64,000 nucleotides of DNA from Streptomyces sp. DSM 15324 (lineage in GTDB: Bacteria > Actinomycetota > Actinomycetes > Streptomycetales > Streptomycetaceae): assembly GCF_001514285.1 (NCBI RefSeq), contig NZ_KQ949035.1, positions 186,001 to 250,000 of the forward strand, read 5' to 3'. Shown here piece after piece: positions 34,622-43,418 of the stretch; positions within the stretch are counted from its first letter, which is position 1, and every line of letters starts with the position of its first letter. The notes below the pieces were generated by a model. That model did no database searches. It saw nothing but the letters and a program-made list of their open reading frames with translations, and was not told where the DNA came from. A program made the position numbers and the translations under genes.

Positions 34622-35488
34622 ATGACGAACCCTGCCGAGAGGCTCGTCGATCTGCTCGACCTGGAGCAGATCGAGGTCAACATCTTCCGCGGCCGCAGTC
34701 CGCAGGAGTCCCTGCAGCGGGTCTTCGGCGGGCAGGTGGCGGGCCAGGCGCTGGTCGCGGCCGGCCGGACCACCGACGGCGACCGGCCGGTGCATTCGCT
34801 GCACGCGTACTTCCTGCGCCCCGGGCGGCCGGGCGTGCCGATCGTGTACCAGGTCGAGCGGGTGCGGGACGGGCGGTCGTTCACCACGCGCCGGGTCACC
34901 GCCGTGCAGCAGGGCCGCACGATCTTCAATCTCACCGCCTCCTTTCACAAGCCTGAGGAAGGCCCCTTCGAGCACCAGCTGCCGCCGGCCCGTGAGGTCC
35001 CGGACCCGGAGTCGCTGCCGACGGTCACGGAGGAGATCCGGCAGCATCTGGGCTCGCTGCCCGAGCAGTTGGAGCGGATGGCCCGCCGTCAGCCCTTCGA
35101 CATCCGGTACGCGGACCGGCTGCGCTGGAGCGCCGAGGACGTCAGGGACGCCGAGCCGCGCAGCGCGGTGTGGATGCGCGCGGTCGGTCCGCTGGGCGAC
35201 GATCCGCTGGTGCACACCTGCGCGCTGACGTACGCCAGCGACATGACGCTCCTGGACGCCGTCCGGCTGCCGGTGGAACCTCTGTGGGGGCAGCGGAACT
35301 TCGACATGGCGTCGCTGGATCACGCGATGTGGTTCCACCGGCCGTTCCGCGCGGACGAGTGGTTCCTGTACGACCAGGAGTCACCGATCGCCACGGGGGG
35401 GCGCGGCCTGGCCCGCGGGCGGATCTACGACCTTCAGGGGCGTCTGTTGGTGTCGGTCGTGCAGGAAGGTCTGTTCCGCAAGCTGTAG
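34622..35488 (+). CDS. tesB: Acyl-CoA thioesterase II
   Basis: A 288-residue double-hotdog thioesterase. GRSPQESLQRVFGGQVAGQ near residues 24-42 and LHAYFLRPGRPGVPIVYQVE near 60-79 are TesB signatures. The C-terminal hotdog has YASDMTLLDAVRLP and SLDHAMWFHRPFRADEW. These carry the Asp, Thr/Ser and Gln of the catalytic network. It hydrolyses acyl-CoA to free acid and CoA in the cytoplasm. It probably shares a transcript with the helicase gene. Confidence 0.93.
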   Translation: MTNPAERLVDLLDLEQIEVNIFRGRSPQESLQRVFGGQVAGQALVAAGRTTDGDRPVHSLHAYFLRPGRPGVPIVYQVERVRDGRSFTTRRVTAVQQGRTIFNLTASFHKPEEGPFEHQLPPAREVPDPESLPTVTEEIRQHLGSLPEQLERMARRQPFDIRYADRLRWSAEDVRDAEPRSAVWMRAVGPLGDDPLVHTCALTYASDMTLLDAVRLPVEPLWGQRNFDMASLDHAMWFHRPFRADEWFLYDQESPIATGGRGLARGRIYDLQGRLLVSVVQEGLFRKL

Positions 35489-35501
35489 CGCGCCCGCCCT
35501 G

Positions 35502-36398
35502 TCAGGAGTTCCTGCGGCGCAGGAGGCTCAGCAGGCCCCGAGGCGCGCGTCGGGGGCGCGGTGGCGTCCCGGGTGCTGCCGTGGGGAGCGGGGGCCTTCG
35601 TTCCTGTGCAGGGCCAGAGCATTGCGGGCGGGGCGCGGGCCGGTGGGCTCGGGCTTCGTCCAGGGTGCGGTCCAGGTCGGCCCGGAGCCAGGCGATCTCG
35701 TCCGGGTCGTCGGCCGTGGCGATCTTCTCGACGAGGAGTGCGGCCGGGCTGCCCGGAGCGCCGTGGGCGGGCGGTCCGGGCCGGAACCGGTTCAGGTGGG
35801 TGCGCTCGTAGGGGTCCTCGACGATCTCCGCGATCCGGAGCGGGTCGAGGAACGCGGCCAGGGCTCCGGCCTTCTGCCAGGGATCGTCGCACTGTCGCAA
35901 CAGGAAGCCCAGGTGACGGCCTCGCCAGTTCCGGGCCCTGAGATCGCGGCCGGCCGCCAGCTGGGCCCGCATCGACTCGGGTGCGCGGCCCTTGAGCAGG
36001 CGGGCGTTGTGCTCGTCGGCGGTGAACTGCTCCAGTTCCACGGCCAGGTACTGCCAGACGACGACCCGATAGCGGTTCAGGTAGAAGCGCACGGGCACGA
36101 CGAGTCCGAGCCGGGCGAGGCGGGTGAACCGGGAGGCCGGTACCCGCATGAGGGCGGCCGCCTCGCCGGTGCCGACGACCCGCACGTGCTCGCGCAGTTC
36201 CCTCGTGGTTCCGAGCAGCCGGTCGACTTCGGCGCGGGGCACCACCCGGCGGCCCCCTCCGCCTTCGTCGGGGACGGTCCTGATCCGGCCCAGGTGCACG
36301 GCGAGGTCGAACTCGCCGCGCTTCAGGCCGAGTTCCCGAGCCGCGCGGCTCGCGGAGCACGACGGGGTCTGCTGTGGTGCGACGGTGTTCGAGGACAT
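35502..36398 (-). CDS. DUF6397-like protein with N-terminal helix-turn-helix-like region
   Basis: A 298-residue protein. The N-terminal 110 residues (AARELGLKRGEFDLAVHLGR, then RRVVPRAEVDRLL and GTGEAAALMRVPASRFTRLA) look like two MerR-style DNA-binding repeats. A middle part reads YLNRYRVVVWQYLAVELEQF and LKGRAPESMRAQL, followed by a Pro/Arg-rich disordered end. It is widespread in Streptomyces and I associate it with DUF6397, which I cannot verify. The ATG at 36398 begins the conserved part. It converges on tesB with 13 bases between. Confidence 0.7.
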   Translation of the reverse strand: MSSNTVAPQQTPSCSASRAARELGLKRGEFDLAVHLGRIRTVPDEGGGGRRVVPRAEVDRLLGTTRELREHVRVVGTGEAAALMRVPASRFTRLARLGLVVPVRFYLNRYRVVVWQYLAVELEQFTADEHNARLLKGRAPESMRAQLAAGRDLRARNWRGRHLGFLLRQCDDPWQKAGALAAFLDPLRIAEIVEDPYERTHLNRFRPGPPAHGAPGSPAALLVEKIATADDPDEIAWLRADLDRTLDEARAHRPAPRPQCSGPAQERRPPLPTAAPGTPPRPRRAPRGLLSLLRRRNS

Positions 36399-36525
36399 GT
36401 CCGGTCTCCCCCGTGGAGTACGACGGCCCCGCACGGTCCGCGGTGGCCTCGGAAAAAACCGTAGCGGGAACCGCGGATCTGCGGCGGGCCTGTGGATAAC
36501 TCCACGGGGCCAAGAAAAGTGCAGG

Positions 36526-36939
36526 TCAGAGATCTTCCAGTGGCGCCCGGTCGGGCTGGCGGGCGTCCACGGTGACGTGCTCACCGACCCGGCTGACGAG
36601 CAGCGTCATCTCGTAGGCGATCTGGCCCATGTCGCCCTGCGCGCCGCTGAGCACGCACAGACAGCTGCCGGAGCCGGCCGCGGTGACGAAGAGCAGCGCG
36701 TCATCGAACTCGATCATGGTCTGGCGTACCTGGCCCGCGCCGAAGTGGCGTCCGGAGCCCTTGGCCAGGCTGTGCAGTCCGGACGAGACCGCGGCGAGGT
36801 GCTCCGCGTCCTCGCGGCGCAGTCCGGTGCTCGCGCCCGCCACCAGTCCGTCGTTGGACAGGACGAGCGCATGGCGGACGTGTTCGACGCGCTCGGTCAG
36901 GTCGTCCAGCAGCCGGCCCAGCCCCTGGTTCTGCGCCAT
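36526..36939 (-). CDS. Roadblock/LC7 domain protein (extra CvnB paralogue)
   Basis: A 137-residue roadblock protein: LLDDLTERVEHVRHALVLSN, ASTGLRREDAEHLAAVSSGL, GAGQVRQTMIEFDDALLFV and SCLCVLSGAQGDMGQIAYEM. It is closely similar to the conservon CvnB at 38.8-39.2 kb (HLAAV, SLAKG, RHFGAG and RQTM are shared), so it is a duplicate. Roadblock proteins of conservons form membrane-associated complexes with a sensor kinase and a Ras-like GTPase. This copy stands outside the conservon, separated by an oppositely oriented oxidoreductase gene. Confidence 0.88.
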   Translation of the reverse strand: MAQNQGLGRLLDDLTERVEHVRHALVLSNDGLVAGASTGLRREDAEHLAAVSSGLHSLAKGSGRHFGAGQVRQTMIEFDDALLFVTAAGSGSCLCVLSGAQGDMGQIAYEMTLLVSRVGEHVTVDARQPDRAPLEDL

Positions 36940-37058
36940 GTCTCCGTCTCCCCGCGTGTCATTTCCCCGTGAGATTCCCCCGTGTTCCTCCGCCTCGCCG
37001 GAGGAAACGCCCGCCAGCCTTCCCCAGGAACGGGCGCCGGAGCAAGGAGGATTACGGC

Positions 37059-37487
37059 ATGGCGCAGAAGATGACCGACGAGGAATGGCGGGCGTTCGTC
37101 TCGCACGGCACCCGCACCGGAAAGCTGTCCACGGTGCGGGCCGACGGCAGTCCGCATGTGGCACCGGTGTGGTTCCTGCTCGACGGGGACGCCGTGGTGT
37201 TCACCACCGGCAAGGAGACGGTGAAGGGGCGGAACCTGGCGCGGGACGGCCGGATCGCCCTGTGCGCGGACGACGACCGGCCGCCGTTCGACTTCGTGGT
37301 GCTCCAGGGCCGGGCCCGGATCTCGGAGGAGCTCGACGAGGTCCGGTACTGGGCGGCCCGCATCGGGGCCCGGTACATGGGCGAGGAGCGTGCCGAGGAG
37401 TTCGGCGCACGCAACGGCGCACCCGGTGAACTGCTGGTGCGCGTCGCGATCGACAAAGTACTGGCGCTGAGGTCCGTCGCCGACTGA
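37059..37487 (+). CDS. PPOX-class F420-dependent oxidoreductase
   Basis: A 142-residue split-barrel flavin/deazaflavin protein: GTRTGKLSTVRADGSPHVAP near residues 16-35, VWFLLDGDAVVFTTGKETVK, then ARDGRIALCADDDRPPF and FVVLQGRARI. This matches actinobacterial PPOX-class proteins that bind F420. AAGGAGG precedes the ATG at ideal spacing. It lies in the opposite orientation between the extra roadblock gene and the conservon GTPase gene, so it is a separate transcription unit. The substrate is unknown. Confidence 0.88.
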   Translation: MAQKMTDEEWRAFVSHGTRTGKLSTVRADGSPHVAPVWFLLDGDAVVFTTGKETVKGRNLARDGRIALCADDDRPPFDFVVLQGRARISEELDEVRYWAARIGARYMGEERAEEFGARNGAPGELLVRVAIDKVLALRSVAD

Positions 37488-37497
37488 GCGGCGCCCC

Positions 37498-38103
37498 TCA
37501 GCTCACCGAGTCGAGCAGCCGAGCGGTGTGCATCCGCCCGGCGTACTCGACGAGCCGGATCAGCACCTCCTTCCCCGAGGCGCGGTCCCGTGCGTCGCAC
37601 AGCACGACGGGGGTGCCGCCGTCGAGGTCGAGGGCGCGTGAGACGTCCGCGGCGCCGTAGGTCCGGGCGCCGGTGAAGCAGTTGACGGCGACGACGAAGG
37701 GGATGTGCCGGTGCTCGAAGTAGTCGACGGCGGGGAAGCAGTCCTCGAGGCGCCGGGTGTCGGCCAGGACGACCGCGCCCAGCGCCCCTTGTGACAACTC
37801 GTCCCACAGGAACCAGAAGCGGTCCTGGCCGGGGGTTCCGAAGAGGTAGAGGGAGAGGCCGGAGCGGATGGTGATCCGGCCGAAGTCCATGGCGACGGTC
37901 GTGGTGACCTTCTGGTCCACTCCGTCGGTGTCGTCCACCCACTGGCCGGCTTCGCTGAGCAGTTCCTCGGTGCGCAGCGGTCTGATCTCGCTGACGGCGC
38001 CCACCAGGGTGGTCTTGCCGACGCCGAAGCCGCCTGCGACCAGAATCTTCAACGCCAGGGGGGCCGTCTCGCCACCTGTGGCATCGGAGTGCTCGGAGAC
38101 CAT
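37498..38103 (-). CDS. cvnD: Conservon Ras/MglA-like GTPase (CvnD)
   Basis: A 201-residue small GTPase: P-loop GGFGVGKTT near residues 24-32, the G3-region sequence FGTPGQDRFWFLWDEL near residue 88 (DxxG is replaced by GTPGQ, normal for this group), and a VAVNCF base-specificity region in place of NKxD. It is the last gene of the conservon read leftwards (kinase, roadblock, DUF742, GTPase). CvnD proteins couple to the kinase-like CvnA through CvnB and CvnC at the membrane. A 235-base spacer separates it from the DUF742 gene, so it may have its own promoter. Confidence 0.9.
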   Translation of the reverse strand: MVSEHSDATGGETAPLALKILVAGGFGVGKTTLVGAVSEIRPLRTEELLSEAGQWVDDTDGVDQKVTTTVAMDFGRITIRSGLSLYLFGTPGQDRFWFLWDELSQGALGAVVLADTRRLEDCFPAVDYFEHRHIPFVVAVNCFTGARTYGAADVSRALDLDGGTPVVLCDARDRASGKEVLIRLVEYAGRMHTARLLDSVS

Positions 38104-38338
38104 GGATCACTTCTCTCGGGAGAGGACGGATGCGGTGCAGGTGTGCGAAGTCAGCATCATGACAAGGTGGGCCCCCTTCCGAGGGGTTCGACCGTAATCT
38201 GACCGATCTGACCGTCCGCTGCGCGTTCACGGTCCGAAGGTGTGCGTGAGCCTGTGCCAGGCGGGTCCGTTCTGCGTCCGGGTCCGTTCTGCGTCCGGGT
38301 CGGCTCGGGTCCGCGTCCGCCGTGGCCGGGCCCCCGGC

Positions 38339-38749
38339 CTACAGGGCTCGCAGCCCCTCGATCACCTCGCGGAGGATGCGCTCGTCGGGCAGGCGGGCGG
38401 GCGGGACCGGCAGGCTGACGGTGACGCGGCCGAGCTCCAGGAGGTCGCCGAGGAGGACCCGGACCACCCCCACGGGCAGGTCGGCGCCCGCGGCGAGTTC
38501 GGCGACCGACTGCGTCTCCGCGCGGCACAGGTCGGTGAGCGCCCGGTGCTCGGGTCCGAGGGCCTGGTCGTCCGTGTCGGGGGTCCCCGGTTCCAGGGTG
38601 ACCAGGGCGATCAGGTCGAAGCGCACACCGCAGGGGCCCGGCTTGGTGCGGCCGCCCGTCATGGCGTACGGGCGTACCAGGGGTCCGGCCTCGTTGTCGT
38701 ACCACTGGCTCCCCGGCTCGTGCGGGACGCCGGTCCTGTCCTCGGTCAT
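38339..38749 (-). CDS. cvnC: Conservon DUF742 protein (CvnC)
   Basis: A 136-residue DUF742 protein with the N-terminal GPLVRPYAMTGGRT motif near residues 22-35, RFDLIALVTL in the middle and a winged-helix-like C-terminus (SVAELAAGADLPVGVVRVLL, then RILREVIEGLRAL). It starts 22 bases after the roadblock gene stop, in the standard conservon order. It probably bridges the roadblock protein and the GTPase. The ATG at 38749 was chosen to match the family start. Confidence 0.9.
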   Translation of the reverse strand: MTEDRTGVPHEPGSQWYDNEAGPLVRPYAMTGGRTKPGPCGVRFDLIALVTLEPGTPDTDDQALGPEHRALTDLCRAETQSVAELAAGADLPVGVVRVLLGDLLELGRVTVSLPVPPARLPDERILREVIEGLRAL

Positions 38750-38771
38750 GTCGGCCGGTCGCTTCCTCGCC

Positions 38772-39209
38772 TCATCCGGCGGCGGGCGGCCGCGCGCCCG
38801 CACGGGGACCGGTGAAGAGGTGCTCGCCGACCCGCTTGACCAGCCGTGCCATCTCGTAGGCGACCAGGCCGATGTCGGCGGTGACGGCGGTGAGGAGGGC
38901 GAGGCAGGAGCCGTCTCCGGCAGCGGCCACGAACAGGAAGCCGTCGTCCATCTCCACCATGGTCTGCCGGACGCCGCCGGCGCCGAAGTGGCGTCCGGCG
39001 CCCTTGGCGAGGCTGTGGAAGCCGGAGGCGACGGCCGCGAGGTGTTCGGCGTCCTCGCGGCTCAGGCCGGTGGATGCGCCGACGGCGAGGCCGTCGTTGG
39101 ACAGCACCACGGCATGCCGTACCTCGCTGACTCTCGTCACCAAGTCGTCGAGCAGCCAGTCGAGTTCGCCGGACCGCTGGGCCGGCCTCGGGGTCGGGTC
39201 GTGGATCAT
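38772..39209 (-). CDS. cvnB: Conservon roadblock/LC7 protein (CvnB)
   Basis: A 145-residue roadblock protein: LDWLLDDLVTRVSEVRHAVV, ASTGLSREDAEHLAAVASGF, GAGGVRQTMVEMDDGFLFVA and SCLALLTAVTADIGLVAYEM. Its ATG overlaps the stop of the kinase gene (ATGA at 39206-39209), so translation is coupled. It interacts in known conservons with the membrane kinase and the GTPase. Confidence 0.92.
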   Translation of the reverse strand: MIHDPTPRPAQRSGELDWLLDDLVTRVSEVRHAVVLSNDGLAVGASTGLSREDAEHLAAVASGFHSLAKGAGRHFGAGGVRQTMVEMDDGFLFVAAAGDGSCLALLTAVTADIGLVAYEMARLVKRVGEHLFTGPRAGARPPAAG

Positions 39210-41758
39210 GCGGGGTCTCCTTCGCTGCTGTCGCTGCCCGGTGCGGGATGCGGTGCTCCGCCCCGGCCGGGTTGCCTGCCGCCGCCTCGTGCCCAGCCGG
39301 CCCGGTAGGCGGCCATGCGGTCCCGTACGAGTTCGGGGGTGCGCCCGTCGTCGCGCCGGCGGTTCTCGCGAGGCGGTTCCTCGGGGCGCGAGCTGCGCAG
39401 TTGGGGGGCGAGGTGCGCCTGCCGGACCCGGCGCGGCAGGTCGTCCGATCCCTCGGAGTCGTCAGGGGGGCGATGCAGACGCAAGGCGGTGACTCCAGGG
39501 GGCGGGGGGTCGGCGGAGGCCGGTTCGGCTGCGGCGCGGGACGGGGCGATCAGCGCGGGTCGCTCGGCGGGCGCGGAAACGGCCTCCGGTTCGGGCGCCG
39601 ACCGTTCGGGGGCGGGTACGCGCGCGTACGCGCGTGTCGTGGTCCACTCGGCCTGCACCGCCTCCGCCGGCTCCACCGCCTCCACGGCATCGGGGGCGGA
39701 ACGTTCCGGCTTCCCGCCGTGCAGGAGGGCCGTCGGCAGGAGGACCACCGCGGTGGTGCCGCCGTAGGGCGAGGTCCGCAGATGCACCTTGACGCCGTGG
39801 CGCGCGGAGAGTCTGCTGACGACGAACAGACCGAGCCGGTCGCTGTCGAACAGGTCGAGCGCCTCGGACTGCGCGATGCGCCGGTTGGCCTCCGCGAGGG
39901 TCTCCTTGCCCATGCCGAGTCCGCGGTCCTCCACCTCGACGGCGTAGCCGTTGCCGACCGGCTCGCCCGTCACGCGCACGCGCGTGTGCGGCGGCGAGAA
40001 CTGGGCGGCGTTCTCCACGAGTTCGGCGAGGAGATGGGTGAGGTCGGCGACGGCGGCGCCGACGACGGAGGTCTCGGGCAGCTGCCGTATCTCCACGCGC
40101 GCGTAGTCCTCGACCTCGGAGACCGCGGCGCGGACCACGTTGGTCAGGGAGACCGGCATGCGCCAGGCCCTGCCGGGGGCCGCTCCGGAGAGGATGATCA
40201 GGCTCTCGGCGTGGCGCCGCATGCGGGTGGTGAGGTGGTCGAGCCGGAAGAGGTCGCTCAGCTCGTCGGGGTCGTCGGAGCGGCGCTCCATGCTGTCCAG
40301 GAGGCTCAGCTGGCGGTGGACGAGGACCTGACTGCGGCGGGCGAGGTTGACGAACACGCCGGAGATGCCGCTGGCGAGTTCGGCGCGCTCCACCGCCGCC
40401 CGCAGCGCCGCCCGGTGCACGGTGGTCAGCGCCTCGGCGACCTGGCCGGTCTCGTCCTCGGCGGCCGGTCCGGGCGGTGCCTCCGCGCGGATGTCGATCT
40501 CGTCCCCGGCGCGGAGCCGGCGCATGGCCTCGGGGAGTTTGCGCCGGGCGATCTCCAGGGCGCTGTTGCGCAGGCTGACGAGTTCCACGACGAGCCCGCG
40601 GCCGATGCGGACGGAGATCACGAGCGACGCGACGACGGCGGCGAGACCGAAGAGGACCGCGGCGCCCGCGGGGGTGAGCGCGCCCCGGGTGAACGGGTCG
40701 GCGCGGTCGGCGACGTCGCGTGCGGCGGCCGACTCGATGCCGCGCAGGTCGTCCCGCACGCGCGCGTGGGCCTTGTTCCAGGTGGCCCCCGACGCGGCCG
40801 AAAGCGCTTTCGCCCTTGATCCGCCCGTGAGCACACGGTTCTCGGTGGCGGCCAGCGCCGCGTAGGCGCTGCCCGCTGCGAGGCGCTGCCAGGCGGTGCG
40901 TTCGGGGCCGCGCAGGTCGGCGGCGGCCGACTCGGCCAAGGTACGGCGGGTGGCGACGGCGCCGGTGAACAGCCGCAGGCGCTCGCCGTCCAGGCGGCCG
41001 GTCAGGCGGGCGCTCGCGAGGACGGCGTCCTCCTGGGCCAGCGCCTCGCCCGCACGGGAGAACTCGAGCAGCACGCGCGCGTCGGAGCCGAGTTCCGCGT
41101 CCTGGATGCCCGAGAGCGCGCCGTCGACCTGGAAGGCCGCCGAGAGGGTGGCGGTGTACCGGTCGTAGGCATCCCGCCAGTCGGCGCCGCCGTTGAGCAC
41201 GGCGGTCCGCAGCGGACTCAGCGCCTCGGCTCCGGAGACGAAGGTCTCCAGCCGCCGGGCGACTCCGGCGGGCAGCTCCTGGCCGTCGGCGACGGTGCTG
41301 TGGTCCCCCAGGCGGAGCCGGGCGACGGCCGCGTCCGTGTGCTCCGCGAGTCGCCTGAGGTCGTCGTCCTGCCCGGCGGCGGGTTCGGTCGCGTACCGCA
41401 CGGCGGCCGCCCGCTCGTTCTGCAGGGCCGCCACCGCCGCCGCGACGGGCGTACGGACCTGGGCGTCCACCCGCTGCAGCTGGCGGAGCCGGGAGATGTC
41501 CTGGGCGGTACTGACGGTGGCGTACGCCCACAGGGCCAGCAGGGAGACGACCGGCACCATCAGCAGGCAAATGATCTTGGCCCGTACGGTGCGCGGCCGC
41601 AGGCGCCGACGTCCCGCGCGCGGGGGTGCCGCGCCGTCCGGCGAGCCCGGCTGCTCGTCCGGGCCCTCGTCGGCGGGCGGCCCGGCGTGGGCGCGCCGCC
41701 CGCGCACCGGGGGCGGCGCCTCGGCGCCGGCGGTGGGGGTCCTACGGGGTGTACGCAT
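39206..41758 (-). CDS. cvnA: Conservon sensor histidine kinase-like protein (CvnA) with nitrate/nitrite-sensing-type extracellular domain
   Basis: An 850-residue membrane protein. The order is a disordered N-terminus (about 1-55), TM1 (IICLLMVPVVSLLALWAYA), an extracellular helical domain of NIT type (AAVAALQNERAAAVRYA), TM2 (AAVLFGLAAVVASLVIS), a HAMP-like linker, and a kinase core with the His region FRLDHLTTRMRRHAESLI. An HATPase domain follows, with N-box ELVENAAQFSPP and G-box DRGLGMGKE. A long Pro/Glu/Ala-rich tail ends the protein. GAGGAGG precedes the ATG at 41758. No response-regulator gene is adjacent, as is usual for conservons. Confidence 0.9.
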   Translation of the reverse strand: MRTPRRTPTAGAEAPPPVRGRRAHAGPPADEGPDEQPGSPDGAAPPRAGRRRLRPRTVRAKIICLLMVPVVSLLALWAYATVSTAQDISRLRQLQRVDAQVRTPVAAAVAALQNERAAAVRYATEPAAGQDDDLRRLAEHTDAAVARLRLGDHSTVADGQELPAGVARRLETFVSGAEALSPLRTAVLNGGADWRDAYDRYTATLSAAFQVDGALSGIQDAELGSDARVLLEFSRAGEALAQEDAVLASARLTGRLDGERLRLFTGAVATRRTLAESAAADLRGPERTAWQRLAAGSAYAALAATENRVLTGGSRAKALSAASGATWNKAHARVRDDLRGIESAAARDVADRADPFTRGALTPAGAAVLFGLAAVVASLVISVRIGRGLVVELVSLRNSALEIARRKLPEAMRRLRAGDEIDIRAEAPPGPAAEDETGQVAEALTTVHRAALRAAVERAELASGISGVFVNLARRSQVLVHRQLSLLDSMERRSDDPDELSDLFRLDHLTTRMRRHAESLIILSGAAPGRAWRMPVSLTNVVRAAVSEVEDYARVEIRQLPETSVVGAAVADLTHLLAELVENAAQFSPPHTRVRVTGEPVGNGYAVEVEDRGLGMGKETLAEANRRIAQSEALDLFDSDRLGLFVVSRLSARHGVKVHLRTSPYGGTTAVVLLPTALLHGGKPERSAPDAVEAVEPAEAVQAEWTTTRAYARVPAPERSAPEPEAVSAPAERPALIAPSRAAAEPASADPPPPGVTALRLHRPPDDSEGSDDLPRRVRQAHLAPQLRSSRPEEPPRENRRRDDGRTPELVRDRMAAYRAGWARGGGRQPGRGGAPHPAPGSDSSEGDPA

Positions 41759-41804
41759 GGCCTCCTCGCTCGGGAGTAGTGCGGGGGACGAGCCGTCCGG
41801 AACG

Positions 41805-41854
41805 GCTCGGGGCGTGCGGAACTGCTCGGGGCGTGTCGCACGGCTCGGGGCGTG
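41805..41854. repeat. Three perfect 12-bp direct repeats, 19-bp period, upstream of cvnA
   Basis: GCTCGGGGCGTG occurs at 41805-41816, 41824-41835 and 41843-41854, with exact 19-base spacing, in the 109-base gap between the MHYT gene and cvnA. The regular phasing suggests a protein-binding array controlling the conservon, though replication slippage is possible. Confidence 0.55.
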
Positions 41855-41867
41855 CGGTCCGGGCCGG

Positions 41868-42662
41868 TCACACGGTCCGGGCCGGACGGCGGACGGCGCC
41901 GCTCTCCAGCGGCTGCTGAGCCGAGGCCGACGCCTCACGCTCGCCCGTGGTGGGCGACAGCGCGACGAAGGCCGAGGTCAGGAAGAGATAGGACCCGAGG
42001 CCGACGGCGAGGGGGAAGATGAACTGCATCGCCGTGGCCCCGGGCAGCACCTCCCCGGAGGGTGTGACGTGCACGCGCACCGCGAACATGCCGGTGTAGT
42101 GCATGCTGCTGACCGCCGCGCCCATCACCAGTGAGGCGACGGTGACCGCGATCGGGGACTTGATGTTGAGCGCCGCCCACAGGGCCGCGGTCGCGGCGAC
42201 GACGGCGATCAGGACGGAGAGGGCGACGCGCGTCGGGTCGTAGGAGACGTCACCGTGCAGGCGGACCGCGGCCATGCCGAGGTAGTGCATGCTCGCCACG
42301 CCCACCCCGGTGGTGAGCCCGCCGATCAGCAACGCGCGCGTGCGGTCACGGCCGTAGCCGACGGCGAACACACCGGCGCAGACGACGACCATGGCGACGA
42401 GGAGGCTGAGCACGGTCAGCCACACGTCGTAGCGGATGTCGGTGCCGCCGACGGCGAAGCCGAGCATGGCCACGAAGTGCATGGTCCAGATGCCGGTGCC
42501 GAGCGCGGAGGCGGCGGTGATCAGCCAGTTGCGCCGTGAGCGCCCGGTGGCGCCGAGGGCGCGCACGGTGCAGCGCAGCCCGAGGGCGGCGCCTGTGCAC
42601 GCCATCACGTACGACAGTACGGGGGTCAGCCAGCCGAAGGCGGCGTGGTCCAGGTGTCCCAT
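41868..42662 (-). CDS. MHYT-domain integral membrane sensor
   Basis: A 264-residue membrane protein with seven hydrophobic segments and three MHYT-type motifs: TMHFVAMLGF near residue 60, SMHYLGMAAV near 123 and SMHYTGMFAV near 187. MHYT domains are proposed to bind copper and to sense O2, CO or NO. There is no attached output domain, so the signal must pass to a partner. Its position 109 bases upstream of cvnA in the same direction makes the conservon an obvious candidate. Confidence 0.88.
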   Translation of the reverse strand: MGHLDHAAFGWLTPVLSYVMACTGAALGLRCTVRALGATGRSRRNWLITAASALGTGIWTMHFVAMLGFAVGGTDIRYDVWLTVLSLLVAMVVVCAGVFAVGYGRDRTRALLIGGLTTGVGVASMHYLGMAAVRLHGDVSYDPTRVALSVLIAVVAATAALWAALNIKSPIAVTVASLVMGAAVSSMHYTGMFAVRVHVTPSGEVLPGATAMQFIFPLAVGLGSYLFLTSAFVALSPTTGEREASASAQQPLESGAVRRPARTV

Positions 42663-42805
42663 GGCCAGGGGACGCTAGTGGGGGCACGGGTGCACAAAGG
42701 GGGCGCATTTCGAAAGGTGATGGAATGTGACGCATAAGTGTGCTGTACCGATCGCCGCACGCTCGAACATGCGCACAGCGACGTCCCCCCTGACGGTGAG
42801 GGATC

Positions 42806-43414
42806 ATGCGGTCCATGAGCGACGACCACACACAAGTCCAGGAGTTCTTCGGCGCGCGGGCGGCGGACTGGGACACCCGCTTCCCCGACGACGGCCCCGT
42901 CTACGCGGCAGCCGTCGCCGAGCTGGGCCTGCGGGAGGGCAGCCGCGTGCTGGACGCGGGCTGCGGCACCGGGCGGGCCCTCACGCCGCTGCGGGCGGCC
43001 GTGGGGGCCTCGGGAGTGGTAGTCGGGGCCGACCTGACTCCGGCCATGCTCCAGGCCGCCGTACGGGCCGGACGCGACCACGCGGGGCGACTGCTGCTCA
43101 CCGACGTCGCCGCGCTCCCTCTGCGGGACGAGTCGCTCGACGCGGTGTTCGCGGCGGGGCTCATCGCCCATCTCCCACGGCCGGCCGAGAACCTGCGGGA
43201 GCTGGCCCGGGTGGTGCGCCCCGGCGGCGTCCTGGCGCTGTTCCATCCGATCGGACGAGCCGCCCTGGCCGCCCGCCAGGGAAGGCAGCTCACTCCGCAG
43301 GATCTGCGCGCGGAGCCGAACCTGCGCCCCCTGCTGGCCGGTTCCGGCTGGCGCCTGACCTCGTACGTCGACGAGGACACCCGATTCCTGGCCGTGGCCG
43401 TCCGGGAGGGCTGA
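42806..43414 (+). CDS. Class I SAM-dependent methyltransferase
   Basis: A 202-residue Rossmann-fold methyltransferase. Motif I is VLDAGCGTGRALTPL near residues 48-62, VVGADLTPAML follows, and DVAALPLRDESLDAVFAAG leads into LIAHLPRP. VRPGGVLALFHP is motif III. The N-terminus (VQEFFGARAADWDTRFPD) is typical of small-molecule methyltransferases. ATG at 42806 with GAGGG just upstream. A second ATG at 42815 is possible. It converges on the hydrolase gene with 4 bases between. Confidence 0.85.
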   Translation: MRSMSDDHTQVQEFFGARAADWDTRFPDDGPVYAAAVAELGLREGSRVLDAGCGTGRALTPLRAAVGASGVVVGADLTPAMLQAAVRAGRDHAGRLLLTDVAALPLRDESLDAVFAAGLIAHLPRPAENLRELARVVRPGGVLALFHPIGRAALAARQGRQLTPQDLRAEPNLRPLLAGSGWRLTSYVDEDTRFLAVAVREG

Positions 43415-43418
43415 GGGC

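Noticed and set aside
29314..34935. Minus-strand open frame of 1873 codons
   Set aside because: It is antisense to the helicase, L31 and DUF5709 genes. The lack of stops reflects high GC content.
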